The translations under genes were made by a program, and so were the position numbers. Of a stretch of 64,000 nt of DNA, positions 44,090 through 53,801 are shown piece by piece (within the stretch, counting starts at the first letter, position 1; the number at the start of each line of letters is the position of its first letter). The DNA comes from Dyadobacter arcticus (GTDB taxonomy: Bacteria > Bacteroidota > Bacteroidia > Cytophagales > Spirosomataceae). The notes under the pieces were generated by a model, which saw nothing but the letters and a program-made list of their open reading frames with translations, was not told the DNA's origin and ran no database searches. The stretch is taken from NCBI RefSeq assembly GCF_011762185.1, contig NZ_JAASQJ010000002.1, positions 930,001 to 994,000 on the forward strand, given 5' to 3'.

Positions 44090-44333
44090 CTTTTTTAATT
44101 AGTAGGTTAATTACTAGATAACGGATTTATAGGGTTATGCAAGACACCTATCATCCAAAACATGTTTAATACCACAATCAATGGGCATCAAACTCCACAA
44201 GGAAGGTGCTGAAATCTGTTTTCAAACTGTTTTTACACATCTATTTGATATTTTATTATGGTTGTGGATTTGGCACATATTTGTTAAGTCTCTTATCAGA
44301 TTTATTTATCAAGAAACTTAACTTTTGTCAATC

Positions 44334-44498
44334 ATGCTGAAATGGACCGTAATATTTCTGATTGTCGCTATTATCGCCGGAGTTCTCGGATTTGGTGGAA
44401 TAGCTGCCGGTGCGGCCGGAATTGCTAAAATTCTTTTCTTCGTATTCCTTGTATTATTTGTACTAAGCCTGCTCAGCAGAGGTGTAGGCCGATCCTGA
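44334..44498 (+). CDS. DUF1328 family small membrane protein
   Basis: A 54-residue protein, [20 protein letters not shown] then [20 protein letters not shown], matching the YtjA/DUF1328 family of two-helix membrane peptides. Two hydrophobic segments flank the glycine-alanine-rich [10 protein letters not shown] turn. The family is widespread and often stress-induced, but its role is unknown. The gene lies alone between M1 peptidase and a shared terminator. The 244 bases upstream contain no other feature. Confidence 0.9.
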   Translation: MLKWTVIFLIVAIIAGVLGFGGIAAGAAGIAKILFFVFLVLFVLSLLSRGVGRS

Positions 44499-44519
44499 CA
44501 CGAAAAAATATAGCTAAAT

Positions 44520-44549
44520 AAAAAAAGCGGATTCACATCCGCTTTTTTT
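44520..44549. terminator. Bidirectional terminator between the DUF1328 gene and guaA
   Basis: AAAAAAAGCGGA (44520-44531), loop TTCACA, TCCGCTTTTTTT (44538-44549). Perfect stem with T tracts on both strands, placed between convergent genes. Confidence 0.92.
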
Positions 44550-44559
44550 GTTTTATAAC

Positions 44560-46089
44560 CTACTCCCATTCAATGGTTGCAGGCGGTTTAGAAGAGATAT
44601 CATAAACAACCCGATTAACACCTTTTACACGGTTGATAATGTCGTTGGAAACCTCGGCCAGAAATTCATAAGGCAAATGTGCCCAGTCGGCGGTCATTCC
44701 ATCAACGGAAGTCACCGCCCGCAATGCAACTACGCTTTCGTAAGTCCTTTCATCTCCCATAACCCCCACACTCTGCACTGGCAAAAGCATGGCACCTGCC
44801 TGCCATACATCTTTATACAAATTCCATTTACGCAGCCCACCAATAAATAGGGAATCTACTTCTTGGAGAATTGCCACTTTTTCGGGGGTGATTTCTCCCA
44901 AAATACGAATTGCAAGTCCGGGACCTGGAAATGGGTGGCGTCCTAAAATTTTCTCGTCTATCCCCAATGTTCTACCCACTGCTCTTACTTCATCTTTGAA
45001 GAGTGTGTTCAGTGGTTCCACCACTTTCAGTTTCATGAAATCTGGCAGGCCTCCAACATTATGGTGCGATTTGATGGTAGCCGACGGGCCGTTGATGGAC
45101 ACAGATTCAATGACATCAGGATAAATAGTGCCCTGACCCAGCCATTTCACTTCTTCTATAAGATGCGCTTCCTGATCGAAAATGTCGATAAACGACTTAC
45201 CAATTGCTTTACGCTTGGATTCGGGTTCGGTAAGGCCTGAAAGAGATTGATAAAAGTGTGATTTTGAATCTACACCCTTGATATTCAATCCCATGTTTTG
45301 ATATGAATGCAATACTTCCTCAAACTCATCTTTTCGCAGCAACCCATTATCTACGAAAACGCAATACAGGTTTTCGCCAATTGCCTGGTGCACCAGCGTA
45401 GCAGCGACCGTCGAGTCAACCCCGCCCGAAAGTGCCATCACGACCTTGTCATTGCCTAATTTTTTTCGGAGATTGGCAATGGTCTGTTCCACAAATGACT
45501 CCGATGTCCAATCCTGGCGGCAGCCGCAAATCTTAGCGACAAAGTTGAACATCAGCTTTTTACCCTCCGTGGTATGTGTTACCTCCGGATGGAACTGAAT
45601 GCCGTACGTCAATTCATTTTCAATCTTGAATGCAGCAACTTTTACAGATTCTGTGGAAGCAATGACGTGGAAATCTTCGGGGGCACGAACGATTGTATCG
45701 CCGTGCGACATCCAAACCTGGGATGACTCCGACAAACCCGCAAGCAAAGAAGAATCGGAATCATCTATCGCCAGACGGGCGCGGCCGTACTCACGATGCT
45801 CAGAAGGTTTTACGTCACCGCCCAACTCCTGCGCCATCAACTGGGCACCATAACATATACCCAGCACGGGCACTATTTTACGAAATTGGTTTAGATCGAT
45901 TCTGGGCGAATCTGCATCCCGGACGGAGCAGGGACTTCCTGACAAAATTACGCCTTTGATATTGGGGGTGAGATCGGGGAAATTGTTGTATGGGTGGATT
46001 TCACAATAAACATTAAGTTCACGGACACGTCGCGCTATTAACTGTGTATACTGTGAGCCAAAATCTAAAATCAGAATTTGTTCAGTCAT
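44560..46089 (-). CDS. guaA: GMP synthase (glutamine-hydrolysing)
   Basis: Two-domain enzyme of 509 residues making GMP from XMP, ATP and glutamine. The ATG at 46089 gives [20 protein letters not shown]; frames reaching back to 46242 add non-homologous residues. The class I amidotransferase has Cys79 in GICYGAQL, and QFHPEVTHT carries the His/Glu pair. The ATP-pyrophosphatase motif is [12 protein letters not shown], and the C-terminal dimerisation domain has [17 protein letters not shown]. Length and order are normal. It shares the hairpin at 44520-44549 as terminator. Confidence 0.97.
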   Translation of the reverse strand: MTEQILILDFGSQYTQLIARRVRELNVYCEIHPYNNFPDLTPNIKGVILSGSPCSVRDADSPRIDLNQFRKIVPVLGICYGAQLMAQELGGDVKPSEHREYGRARLAIDDSDSSLLAGLSESSQVWMSHGDTIVRAPEDFHVIASTESVKVAAFKIENELTYGIQFHPEVTHTTEGKKLMFNFVAKICGCRQDWTSESFVEQTIANLRKKLGNDKVVMALSGGVDSTVAATLVHQAIGENLYCVFVDNGLLRKDEFEEVLHSYQNMGLNIKGVDSKSHFYQSLSGLTEPESKRKAIGKSFIDIFDQEAHLIEEVKWLGQGTIYPDVIESVSINGPSATIKSHHNVGGLPDFMKLKVVEPLNTLFKDEVRAVGRTLGIDEKILGRHPFPGPGLAIRILGEITPEKVAILQEVDSLFIGGLRKWNLYKDVWQAGAMLLPVQSVGVMGDERTYESVVALRAVTSVDGMTADWAHLPYEFLAEVSNDIINRVKGVNRVVYDISSKPPATIEWE

Positions 46090-46108
46090 ATATATGCTAT
46101 CTAAATCG

Positions 46109-46116
46109 CAAAGGTA
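46109..46116 (-). promoter_or_regulatory. Candidate -7 element of guaA
   Basis: Reads TACCTTTG on the minus strand, matching TAnnTTTG, 19 bases before the guaA ATG. No clear -33 element was found. Confidence 0.4.
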
Positions 46117-46309
46117 GGCAGATTGATGGAAAAATAGCGCCTCCCATTCGTTCGTATTCAAATATCGCCATTCAAACTTTTTTTGAAGCTTCGTGCAACT
46201 TTCGTGATTCCCTTTGTATCTATAAATCACAAGTTGGCGCACACCTCTCCCGCTTAAATAACAGAAAAACCACTTATGTAATCTAAGGTTCTATGTTATA
46301 CCAAGTACT

Positions 46310-46317
46310 TACATTTG
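46310..46317 (+). promoter_or_regulatory. Candidate -7 element of the TonB-receptor-like gene
   Basis: TACATTTG, matching TAnnTTTG, about 50 bases before the ATG at 46366. The -33 position does not match TTTG, so this is tentative. Confidence 0.4.
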
Positions 46318-46365
46318 CAAAGTACTGGAACTTAAAAGCGGTACACTTAACGTAATCTATTAGCC

Positions 46366-48819
46366 ATGAAATTTTTTATTAACCTAACCGTAGCATTGCT
46401 ACTGAGTGGAATTTTTGCGTCTGCACAAACCACTCAAAACAACATTGGTAACGGAAAAGTATCCGGAGCAATTCTGGATGAAAAGTCGCAACCCTTCCCG
46501 TTTGTCAATGTATTGCTACTTCAAGCCAAAGATTCTGTACTCGTAAAAGGACTTGCCGCCGACGAAAGTGGCAAGTTCATTTTTGATCAGGTTGCAGCCG
46601 GTAAATACCTCGTTCTGGTTTCGATGGTAGGATATCAGAAGAGCTACACAGATGTCTTTTCCGTCGCTGATGCCTCCATTAATCTCCCCGTAATTTCCCT
46701 CAAAACAGACATTAAATCGCTTAGCGAGGTTACCGTTATCGCCAAAAAACCTTTCATCGAACAGCAAATTGACCGCACCGTTGTGAATGTGGAAAACAGC
46801 ATTGTTTCTGCTGGTGCTACGGCCCTGGAAGTGCTCGAACGCGCTCCCGGCGTGACCGTTGATCAGCAAAATGAACAGCTCAAATTAAGGGGAAAAGAAG
46901 GTGTTATTGTTCAGATAGATGGAAAACAGACATTTCTGTCACAACAAGAATTGATCACCCTGCTCCGCAATACGCCAAGCGACAACATTGAAAAGATCGA
47001 GCTCATTACCAATCCTTCTGCCAAGTATGATGCTGCCGGAAACTCGGGCATTATCAACATTAAGATGAAGCGGAATAAAAACTACGGCACCAATGGTAAC
47101 ATTAACCTTGGCGCTGCATATGCCCGTTACGGGAGATCAAATGCAACTGCCACCATCAATCACAGGGCAGGCAAGATCAGCACATTTATCAGCGGAGGCG
47201 CTTTCCTGAATAAAGGATTCAATAATAACGACATATACCGTAAAATTCCTTTCGAGAACAAAGTCACCATTTTCGACCAGAAAACGGAAAGGATCAATAA
47301 ATCGAAATACTACAACGTACGCGCTGGCCTCGACTATTTTGTGAACGACAAAACAACCATTGGCGTGCTGGTTTCAGGTTTTTATAACAATTGGAGCAGC
47401 CCTTTCGGCCAAACCAATACCAGGATTCTGAACGAAGACCTTTCCCTGCAACGGACATTCAGGACTAATGTTTACAATGGCGGTATCATGAACAACGTCA
47501 GCGCAAATGTCAATTTTAAACATCAGTTCAATGATAAAGGCAAGGAAATGACTTTTGATTTGGATTTTGTGAATTATGATGGAAAGAAAAGCAGCAACCT
47601 GGATACACGGTATTTTAAACCTGACGGCCAACAGGACGGAAGTCCCGAAACCGTCAAAAATAATATGCCTTCTGATATCAACATCGGCGTTGCCAAACTG
47701 GATTACGCGCAGCCGCTTTGGAAAGGTAAATTTGAAACAGGTTTGAAATCCAGCCTCGTGGCTTCCGACAATGATATGGTTTTTGAAATTAAAACAGATG
47801 ACTGGGTATTGGACCCAACTCGCTCCAATCGTTTCAAATACACCGAAAATGTGAATGCGGCTTACCTGAATTACAGCGGCAGTATATCCAAAAAAGTTAA
47901 ATATCAGCTTGGCCTTCGCGGTGAACATACCCACTCGATTGGTAACTCCGTCACGCTGAACCAGAAACGCGACCGTAACTATGTCAATTTGTTCCCCAGT
48001 GTTTTCCTGTCCAATCAACTGGATACGAACAATGTACTGAACCTATCGTACAGCCGTCGGATTGACCGTCCGAATTACCAATCGCTCAATCCATTTGAAT
48101 TCTACCTGGATCCTTATACTTTCCAGAGGGGCAATCCAAATCTTAAACCACAGTATACCAACTCATTCCAGCTGGTGCATGTTTACAAAAGCTTCCTGAA
48201 TACTACGTTGGCTTACAGCCGGATTAAGGATATGATTGCAGAGGAGCTACCTCAGCAGATCGCTTCCGAAAACAAAACTTTCGTCACATCCGACAACCTC
48301 GATAACCAGGATAATGTAAGCCTTACAGTTTCATTTCCAATCAAGATCGCGAAATGGTGGAATGTGCAGACAAATTTCACGGGAGTCTACAATCACTATA
48401 AATCGTTTTATCTAGAAGAGCAGTTGGAACTGAAACAGGTATCCTGGAATATGTATGCGAGCAATCAATTCACTATTTCAAAAACTTGGTCGGGCGAAAT
48501 CTCCGGCTGGTATAATAGCAAGGCCTTTTACGGATTATATGCAGCCAAACCGATGGGAATGGTCAATGCGGGCCTGCAAAAAACCATTTTAAACAGAAAA
48601 GGCACCCTCCGCTTAAATGTAAATGACATTTTCTGGACGAACCGATTTCGTGGAACAGCAATGTATAAAGACATTGACTTTTCAGTAAAATCGCAGTGGC
48701 CAAGCCGCCAGTTCAGATTGACTTTCACATACAATTTTGGTAATCAAAATGTGAAAGGTGCCCGCCAGCGCAATACCGGTTCTGACGATCTTCAGAAACG
48801 GGCGAATGGCGGAAGTTAG
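46366..48819 (+). CDS. TonB-dependent-receptor-like outer-membrane beta-barrel protein
   Basis: Outer-membrane protein of 817 residues. A signal peptide (MKFFINLTVALLLSGIFASA) is followed by a carboxypeptidase-regulatory-like domain (GAILDEKSQPFPFVNVLLL), then a plug-like domain (VVNVENSIVSAGATALEVLE; LRGKEGVIVQIDGKQTFLS; KIELITNPSAKYDAAGNSG) and a barrel of the OMP_b-brl_3 type ending in QFRLTFTYNFGNQN. The RAPGVTVDQQ and NPSAKYDAAG motifs are typical of this Bacteroidota family. There is no SusD partner, so it is not a classical SusC. The transported compound is unknown. Confidence 0.92.
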   Translation: MKFFINLTVALLLSGIFASAQTTQNNIGNGKVSGAILDEKSQPFPFVNVLLLQAKDSVLVKGLAADESGKFIFDQVAAGKYLVLVSMVGYQKSYTDVFSVADASINLPVISLKTDIKSLSEVTVIAKKPFIEQQIDRTVVNVENSIVSAGATALEVLERAPGVTVDQQNEQLKLRGKEGVIVQIDGKQTFLSQQELITLLRNTPSDNIEKIELITNPSAKYDAAGNSGIINIKMKRNKNYGTNGNINLGAAYARYGRSNATATINHRAGKISTFISGGAFLNKGFNNNDIYRKIPFENKVTIFDQKTERINKSKYYNVRAGLDYFVNDKTTIGVLVSGFYNNWSSPFGQTNTRILNEDLSLQRTFRTNVYNGGIMNNVSANVNFKHQFNDKGKEMTFDLDFVNYDGKKSSNLDTRYFKPDGQQDGSPETVKNNMPSDINIGVAKLDYAQPLWKGKFETGLKSSLVASDNDMVFEIKTDDWVLDPTRSNRFKYTENVNAAYLNYSGSISKKVKYQLGLRGEHTHSIGNSVTLNQKRDRNYVNLFPSVFLSNQLDTNNVLNLSYSRRIDRPNYQSLNPFEFYLDPYTFQRGNPNLKPQYTNSFQLVHVYKSFLNTTLAYSRIKDMIAEELPQQIASENKTFVTSDNLDNQDNVSLTVSFPIKIAKWWNVQTNFTGVYNHYKSFYLEEQLELKQVSWNMYASNQFTISKTWSGEISGWYNSKAFYGLYAAKPMGMVNAGLQKTILNRKGTLRLNVNDIFWTNRFRGTAMYKDIDFSVKSQWPSRQFRLTFTYNFGNQNVKGARQRNTGSDDLQKRANGGS

Positions 48820-48878
48820 GTTGGAATTCCGGCTTTAATGAGCCCGTATTCATAAATTAGTTAGGTTTGTTATGCAGA

Positions 48879-48909
48879 AAATGCATCCCGCGATGTGCGG
48901 GATGCATTT
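48879..48909. terminator. Bidirectional terminator between the TonB-receptor-like gene and pgk
   Basis: AAATGCATCCCGC (48879-48891), loop GATGT, GCGGGATGCATTT (48897-48909), then CTTTTAT. A 13-base-pair perfect stem between convergent genes. Confidence 0.9.
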
Positions 48910-48939
48910 CTTTTATATTCAACCCAGAAATTTCTTTTC

Positions 48940-50130
48940 TTAACTTTCAAGTGCAGCTACGCCAGGAAGTACTTTTCCCTCCATATATTCAAGCAACGCG
49001 CCTCCGCCTGTGGAAACATAGCTGACACGATCACCATATCCTGCATTGTTAATCGCAGATGCCGAATCACCTCCACCAATTAGTGAGAAAGCATCATTCT
49101 CTTCCGTAACCGCTACTACCGATTTGGCAATCGCATTGGTACCTTGCGCGAAATTTGGGAATTCAAAAACACCCATTGGACCATTCCAAAGTACGGTTTT
49201 CGAATTTTTGACGATATCAGCGAAAATCTTGATCGTTTCAGGACCGATATCCAATCCCTGCCATCCGTCTGGAATCTCGCCAGCTGCCACCACTTTGCGC
49301 TCAGCGTCATTGCTGAATTTATCAGCGATAACCGAATCAACAGGTAATATCAGGTTAACTCCTTTATCCTTCGCTTTTTGAACCAGTTCCAATGTCAGGT
49401 CCTGCTTATCCGCTTCCAGCAGTGACTGGCCAATGTTACCACCCTGTGCTTTGGAAAATGTATAGGACATACCGCCTCCAATGATCAGGTTATCTACCGT
49501 ATCGATCAGGCGTTCAATAATTAATATTTTGTCAGAAATTTTAGCACCGCCCATGATCGCGGTGAAAGGACGCTCAGAATGTTCCAAAAGTCTTTGCGCG
49601 TTATCCAGTTCAGCCTGCATGACGTAGCCACACACTTTATCCGCAAAAAACTTACCAATCACTGCTGTCGAAGCGTGTGCACGGTGAGCTGTTCCGAAAG
49701 CATCCATTACCCAGACATCACCCAGTTTGGAAAGTTTTTCGGCAAATTCTTCGTCACCTTTTTCCTCTTCTTTATAAAACCGAAGATTTTCCAGCAACAA
49801 AACTTCGCCTGAATTCAATGCCTCAGCCATCTCAGTGGCACTGGCACCAATGCAGTCGTCGGCGAACTTTACGGTCCTGCCCAGAATCAGGGATAATGGG
49901 TTAACAAGGTGTTTCAGGGAATATTTTTCCGTAGGCCCGTCCTTCGGACGCCCCAGGTGTGACATTAAAATGACGGAACCTCCGTCGTTCAGAATCTTTG
50001 TGATTGTGGGAATTGTCGCACGGATCCTTGTGTCGTCCGTAATCTCAAACTTGTCGTTAAGCGGGACATTGAAATCCACGCGGACCAGGGCTTTTTTGCC
50101 CGAAAAATCATAAGAATCTAATGTTGTCAT
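48940..50130 (-). CDS. pgk: Phosphoglycerate kinase
   Basis: Glycolytic enzyme of 396 residues producing ATP from 1,3-bisphosphoglycerate. Substrate-binding motifs are visible: [10 protein letters not shown] near residue 17, [10 protein letters not shown], and [13 protein letters not shown]. The nucleotide domain has [41 protein letters not shown] and the C-terminal GGGDSASAI with STGGGALLE. The length is normal for bacteria. A TACATTTG -7 element precedes it, and the terminator hairpin at 48879-48909 follows. Confidence 0.98.
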   Translation of the reverse strand: MTTLDSYDFSGKKALVRVDFNVPLNDKFEITDDTRIRATIPTITKILNDGGSVILMSHLGRPKDGPTEKYSLKHLVNPLSLILGRTVKFADDCIGASATEMAEALNSGEVLLLENLRFYKEEEKGDEEFAEKLSKLGDVWVMDAFGTAHRAHASTAVIGKFFADKVCGYVMQAELDNAQRLLEHSERPFTAIMGGAKISDKILIIERLIDTVDNLIIGGGMSYTFSKAQGGNIGQSLLEADKQDLTLELVQKAKDKGVNLILPVDSVIADKFSNDAERKVVAAGEIPDGWQGLDIGPETIKIFADIVKNSKTVLWNGPMGVFEFPNFAQGTNAIAKSVVAVTEENDAFSLIGGGDSASAINNAGYGDRVSYVSTGGGALLEYMEGKVLPGVAALES

Positions 50131-50159
50131 GGGCTGGTAAAATTGTTTTCCATAGGTCG

Positions 50160-50167
50160 CAAATGTA
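50160..50167 (-). promoter_or_regulatory. Candidate -7 element of pgk
   Basis: Reads TACATTTG on the minus strand, a full match to TAnnTTTG, about 30 bases before the pgk ATG. The -33 position is not TTTG. Confidence 0.45.
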
Positions 50168-50336
50168 ATCCAATTTCTTTATTATATACTATATATTTGA
50201 GAAAACACGGCTTCAATAATAGGTATAATGCAATTTATGCTTTCCATTTTTCTAAAAAATGAGGACTTAACCAAATTTTAATTAGTGCGATCTTATTGGT
50301 AATTTTATTTTTCAAAAAAATTAGAATAGCCCCATT

Positions 50337-52070
50337 TTGAGCGACTTGTTACAGGATCAGTTTGTGCAGGATGGGGGGTACCGACCGGAGTTCCCAACGG
50401 ACCTCCCACCCAAATATTACCACGATTATTTCAACTACGTCCTCGACTTTGTGAGGAGGAGATATGCCCATATCCTGACCGAAAACGAGGCTGGGTTCCT
50501 TGAGGGCTACGAAAGCCTTTCCGAAGATGCGCAATGTCTTTTTATCCGTTTCAGCAATCGCAGCAAATCATTTTTCAGGGTCAAGAGCCTCTCCTATTCC
50601 GAAATTTCAGACCTGCCAGCCGTACTGAATGAACTGCTCGAACAAGCATTCATTGAGTCCATTTGCGAAGCGCACGAATCGCGATTTTCCGAGATTATCG
50701 ATCTATTTACAAAGCCGGAACTTTTGGTTTTGACAAAAATGCTGGAACCAGATGTGATGCCCTCCAAAAGCATTAAGAAAAACGATTTGGTCCGCTGGCT
50801 TTTATACGAATATGATTTCAAGGCACTATGCGAGATCATTTCCGAAATGGAATCCGTGGTAAAAGTGACTTTTGAAGCAGAGGTAATGCTGATGAAATTC
50901 CTCTTTTTCGGAAACCGCAATGCCGATATGACCGAATTCGTCATACGCGACCTGGGACACGTCCGTTTTCAGTCTTTCGATGAACAGCACTTGTCTGTTC
51001 AGTTTGAAACCAGGAAAGATGTGGACGATACCCTCATGATTTCATTGATGAAGGAGACATTCGATGTGATCAAGCAGGAAATGCCACCGGAGGATATTTT
51101 CGACTGGTTTATGAATTGGCAGGCGGGAAGCGGCACCGGTCTGAGTAACAAGGCGATACCATCATTTAACTCGTTTATTTTAAGGGTAAGTGCCTGGCTG
51201 GAAAGAAAAAAAATGCTTTCCCAGGCACTCAGCATTTACCAGCTTACCAATGATGCGCCGGCCCGCGAAAGGCGTGTTCGTCTTTTGTACAATCTGGGCG
51301 AGATCGACGAAGCACTGGCGCTTTGCGAAGAAATCGCCGAAAACCCCCAGAATGCGGATGAGCGCTATTTCAGTCTGGATTTTTATGAAAGGATAAAGAA
51401 CAAAAAGACCAGGATTGTCAAACGGACAACCCAGGCATTGAAAGCGTCTGAAGCCATCGAGGTATCCGTTTTCTTCCGTTATCAGGTCGAATATGGGGCA
51501 TTGGAATATTACCGTTCGCTGGGTTTCAAGGCATTTTTCAGCGAGAATGAGCCCTGGCGGGCTTTATTTGGGCTGCTGTTCTGGGATATCATTTACGATA
51601 CCAATGTGCAAACCATTCACAATCCGTTTCAGCGCATACCTTCCGATTTCTTTCTTCCTGATTTTTATTACAAAAGGTCAGCGCTTTTAAGAGAACGTTT
51701 GGAAGCTGCACATTCCCGGGAAATTATTGATGAAATGGTCAGCCAGACTTACAAGGAAATGTATGGCATCACCAATGTGCTTGTGCCCTGGTACGATGGC
51801 GCTTTGGACAAGGTCCTTACATTAACTTCACTTTTGAGTCACGAACAGATCCGGCTGGTCATGCTGGAAATCGCATTAAACCTAAAAGAAAACACCCGGG
51901 GATTTCCTGATATTCTGATCTGGAATGAATCGGAGTATGCATTTATTGAAATCAAATCCCCCACAGATCACCTGTCTTCCAGGCAGCTACATTGGCAGCA
52001 TTTCTTTTCCGAACATGGTGTAAAAAGCCGGGTTGTGCGGGTTAATTGGCTAAAAGACGAAGGCTTATAG
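50337..52070 (+). CDS. FAN1-type structure-specific nuclease with VRR-NUC domain
   Basis: Protein of 577 residues starting at a TTG. The C-terminal VRR-NUC domain has RGFPDILIWN (Asp525), FIEIKSP (Glu538, Lys540) and LSSRQLHWQHFFSEHG, the PD-x-E-x-K arrangement plus the Q helix of FAN1. Upstream parts agree with bacterial FAN1: the DYFNYVLDFVRRRYAHIL N-terminus, LSEDAQCLFIRFSNR, TPR-like helices in the middle (RRVRLLYNLGEIDEALALCE) and FGLLFWDIIYD with NPFQRIPSDFFLPDFY. FAN1 cuts 5'-flap and branched DNA during crosslink repair. The function is transferred from known FAN1 of eukaryotes and Pseudomonas. The ~200 bases upstream are AT-rich and hold no clear gene. Confidence 0.88.
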   Translation: MSDLLQDQFVQDGGYRPEFPTDLPPKYYHDYFNYVLDFVRRRYAHILTENEAGFLEGYESLSEDAQCLFIRFSNRSKSFFRVKSLSYSEISDLPAVLNELLEQAFIESICEAHESRFSEIIDLFTKPELLVLTKMLEPDVMPSKSIKKNDLVRWLLYEYDFKALCEIISEMESVVKVTFEAEVMLMKFLFFGNRNADMTEFVIRDLGHVRFQSFDEQHLSVQFETRKDVDDTLMISLMKETFDVIKQEMPPEDIFDWFMNWQAGSGTGLSNKAIPSFNSFILRVSAWLERKKMLSQALSIYQLTNDAPARERRVRLLYNLGEIDEALALCEEIAENPQNADERYFSLDFYERIKNKKTRIVKRTTQALKASEAIEVSVFFRYQVEYGALEYYRSLGFKAFFSENEPWRALFGLLFWDIIYDTNVQTIHNPFQRIPSDFFLPDFYYKRSALLRERLEAAHSREIIDEMVSQTYKEMYGITNVLVPWYDGALDKVLTLTSLLSHEQIRLVMLEIALNLKENTRGFPDILIWNESEYAFIEIKSPTDHLSSRQLHWQHFFSEHGVKSRVVRVNWLKDEGL

Positions 52071-52114
52071 AAAAAAGCCGGGCAGGAAATGAATCCCGGC
52101 CCGGTCTTTTAAAA
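52071..52114. terminator. Bidirectional terminator between the FAN1 gene and the susD-like gene
   Basis: GCCGGG pairs with CCCGGC around a ~12-base loop; on the minus strand it is followed by TTTTTT, a strong end for the susCD operon. On the plus strand an alternative CCGGGC/GCCCGG pairing is followed by TCTTTT. Confidence 0.85.
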
Positions 52115-52127
52115 TTACAAACCTAGC

Positions 52128-53768
52128 TTAAAGTCCTTTTGGATTCTGAACCGGTACGCTTGCTTCGCTCGCCTTGTTGTAAGCAAGCTCATTGGCAGGT
52201 ACATCCCAATAATCCAGGAAGTTATAGTTTATGGTAGCTTTCTTGCTGACCACTCCCGCTTTATCAACGACAATAGCACCAGCCCTGCCGCCGCCACTGG
52301 CAACATCATCAATGATGCCCCAGCGTCTGGCATCGTAAAAGGCAAGGCCACGGAAAGGTAAAACAACCCTTCTTTCACTTCTCAATTCTTCTTTGGCAGC
52401 TGCTAATGCTAGTCCCTTACCGGCAACAGCAGCGAGACCGGCACCTTGAAGCGTCCGGATCCCATCAATGATTTTTAGGCCACCCTCAATGTCTCCTGTA
52501 TTAATGAGGGCCTCAGCCAGCGTCAATTGGTTTTCTTCGTAGGTAGTAGCCATATAAAATTCATAAGCCCCCACGGATTTGTTTCCTAAAACGACCACAC
52601 CTGCGAGGCCTTTACCACCGTCGATCAGACCGTAACGGGTATTAAATATGTTTCCACGGTCATTGTTGCCAATCCATGGATTGGTTTCAATCGCGAAATT
52701 GTTCTCCAATCTTTTGTCACCCGCTTTGAAATCCTGTATCAGGCGTTCACTGACCTTGAAATTGCTGGTCTTGGTAGTGCCGGCTGTAAGTGCTGAAGGC
52801 GTGCTGCCAGTAGCAGAAATAAAATCGCTGGTTTCGTTGGACCTGGCTGTGAGCACAAAGTCCGTAGCGTTAACGCCGTCTTTTGCAAGTGCAATGATAG
52901 ATGCCCATTGCGCCGGGGTCATTGCTTTTACGGTGGTGTTCACCAGGAGATTACGCGCTTTCATGGAATTTATATTCCTCTTCCACATATCCGGCGTAAG
53001 TATCCCGCCTTTTCCAACCTGAAAAAACGCAGGGATAATTTTGCCGATGACGGCAGAGTAATCAGCAACACTGGAAACGGCGCCCAATGCTGCCGCCGCT
53101 TTATCGAAGTTTGCATTGGATTCCGCGATAATAGCTTCCTTGGTCACGAAATTATTATTGGTCCCAACTGCCTCGTCATTTATAATACCAGCGTAATAAA
53201 CTGATCCAATGCGGGCATAGGCGTAACCTTTCCACCAATAGGCCCAGGCTTTTAGCGCGTTCTTTTTGCTTTCGGCATCACCTGTAAATTCAGTTTCATC
53301 GACCAGCGCTAAAACGTTGTTTGCGCCGCTGTTCAGGCTGTACATATAAGCCCACTCATAATACAATGGATTATCACTCGCATTCGCATTAATGTTGACC
53401 TGCCTGAGCATATCTATCTGCAACTTTGGAGAATTGGGGTTAATTACTTTGGTACCGTCATCGAGGATCACGTAATTGGCCACCCCAATCTCATTCAGGC
53501 GCTGGTTGGCCGCTTCTGCACCTACGTTATCCCCCATAATTTCATGATAACCCACAGGATCTCCGAAAAACCCGCCGTAAAAACCACCATACTTGACGGT
53601 CAGGAAACCATTTACATAAATAGCGCCCTGCGCCAGGTTGATCAGCCCGGATTCTGAATTTGCGCTTCCGGTTGTTGGCTGATTGGGGTTTTTGACATCC
53701 AGCTGGTCTTTGCAGGAAAGCACAAAACCCAGCAGCATCAACATCGATAGTATTTTAAATTTTTTCAT
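52128..53768 (-). CDS. SusD/RagB-like nutrient-binding outer-membrane lipoprotein
   Basis: Lipoprotein of 546 residues with lipobox FVLSC (Cys19) followed by KDQLDVKNPNQPT, the usual SusD start. TPR-like helices carry NALKAWAYWWKGYAYARIGSVYY, and the C-terminal SusD domain has LRSERRVVLPFRGLAFYDARRWG, where the SERR-x-E/LxxEGxRxxDLxRW-type motif is recognisable. Together with the SusC-like barrel encoded just upstream it would form a cell-surface importer for a glycan or other oligomer. No glycoside hydrolase or regulator is linked, so the substrate is unknown. Confidence 0.93.
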   Translation of the reverse strand: MKKFKILSMLMLLGFVLSCKDQLDVKNPNQPTTGSANSESGLINLAQGAIYVNGFLTVKYGGFYGGFFGDPVGYHEIMGDNVGAEAANQRLNEIGVANYVILDDGTKVINPNSPKLQIDMLRQVNINANASDNPLYYEWAYMYSLNSGANNVLALVDETEFTGDAESKKNALKAWAYWWKGYAYARIGSVYYAGIINDEAVGTNNNFVTKEAIIAESNANFDKAAAALGAVSSVADYSAVIGKIIPAFFQVGKGGILTPDMWKRNINSMKARNLLVNTTVKAMTPAQWASIIALAKDGVNATDFVLTARSNETSDFISATGSTPSALTAGTTKTSNFKVSERLIQDFKAGDKRLENNFAIETNPWIGNNDRGNIFNTRYGLIDGGKGLAGVVVLGNKSVGAYEFYMATTYEENQLTLAEALINTGDIEGGLKIIDGIRTLQGAGLAAVAGKGLALAAAKEELRSERRVVLPFRGLAFYDARRWGIIDDVASGGGRAGAIVVDKAGVVSKKATINYNFLDYWDVPANELAYNKASEASVPVQNPKGL

Positions 53769-53801
53769 ATTTTGATCTTTTGAGAATACAATGAGTGATT
53801 T

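Noticed and set aside
46090..46242. Extended N-terminus of GuaA
   Set aside because: The added 51 residues are unlike any GMP synthase, and the candidate promoter falls inside them; the ATG at 46089 gives the standard start.
47374..48018. 214-codon minus-strand open frame inside the TonB-receptor-like gene
   Set aside because: It is a shadow of the barrel-coding frame; the plus-strand product has all expected domains.
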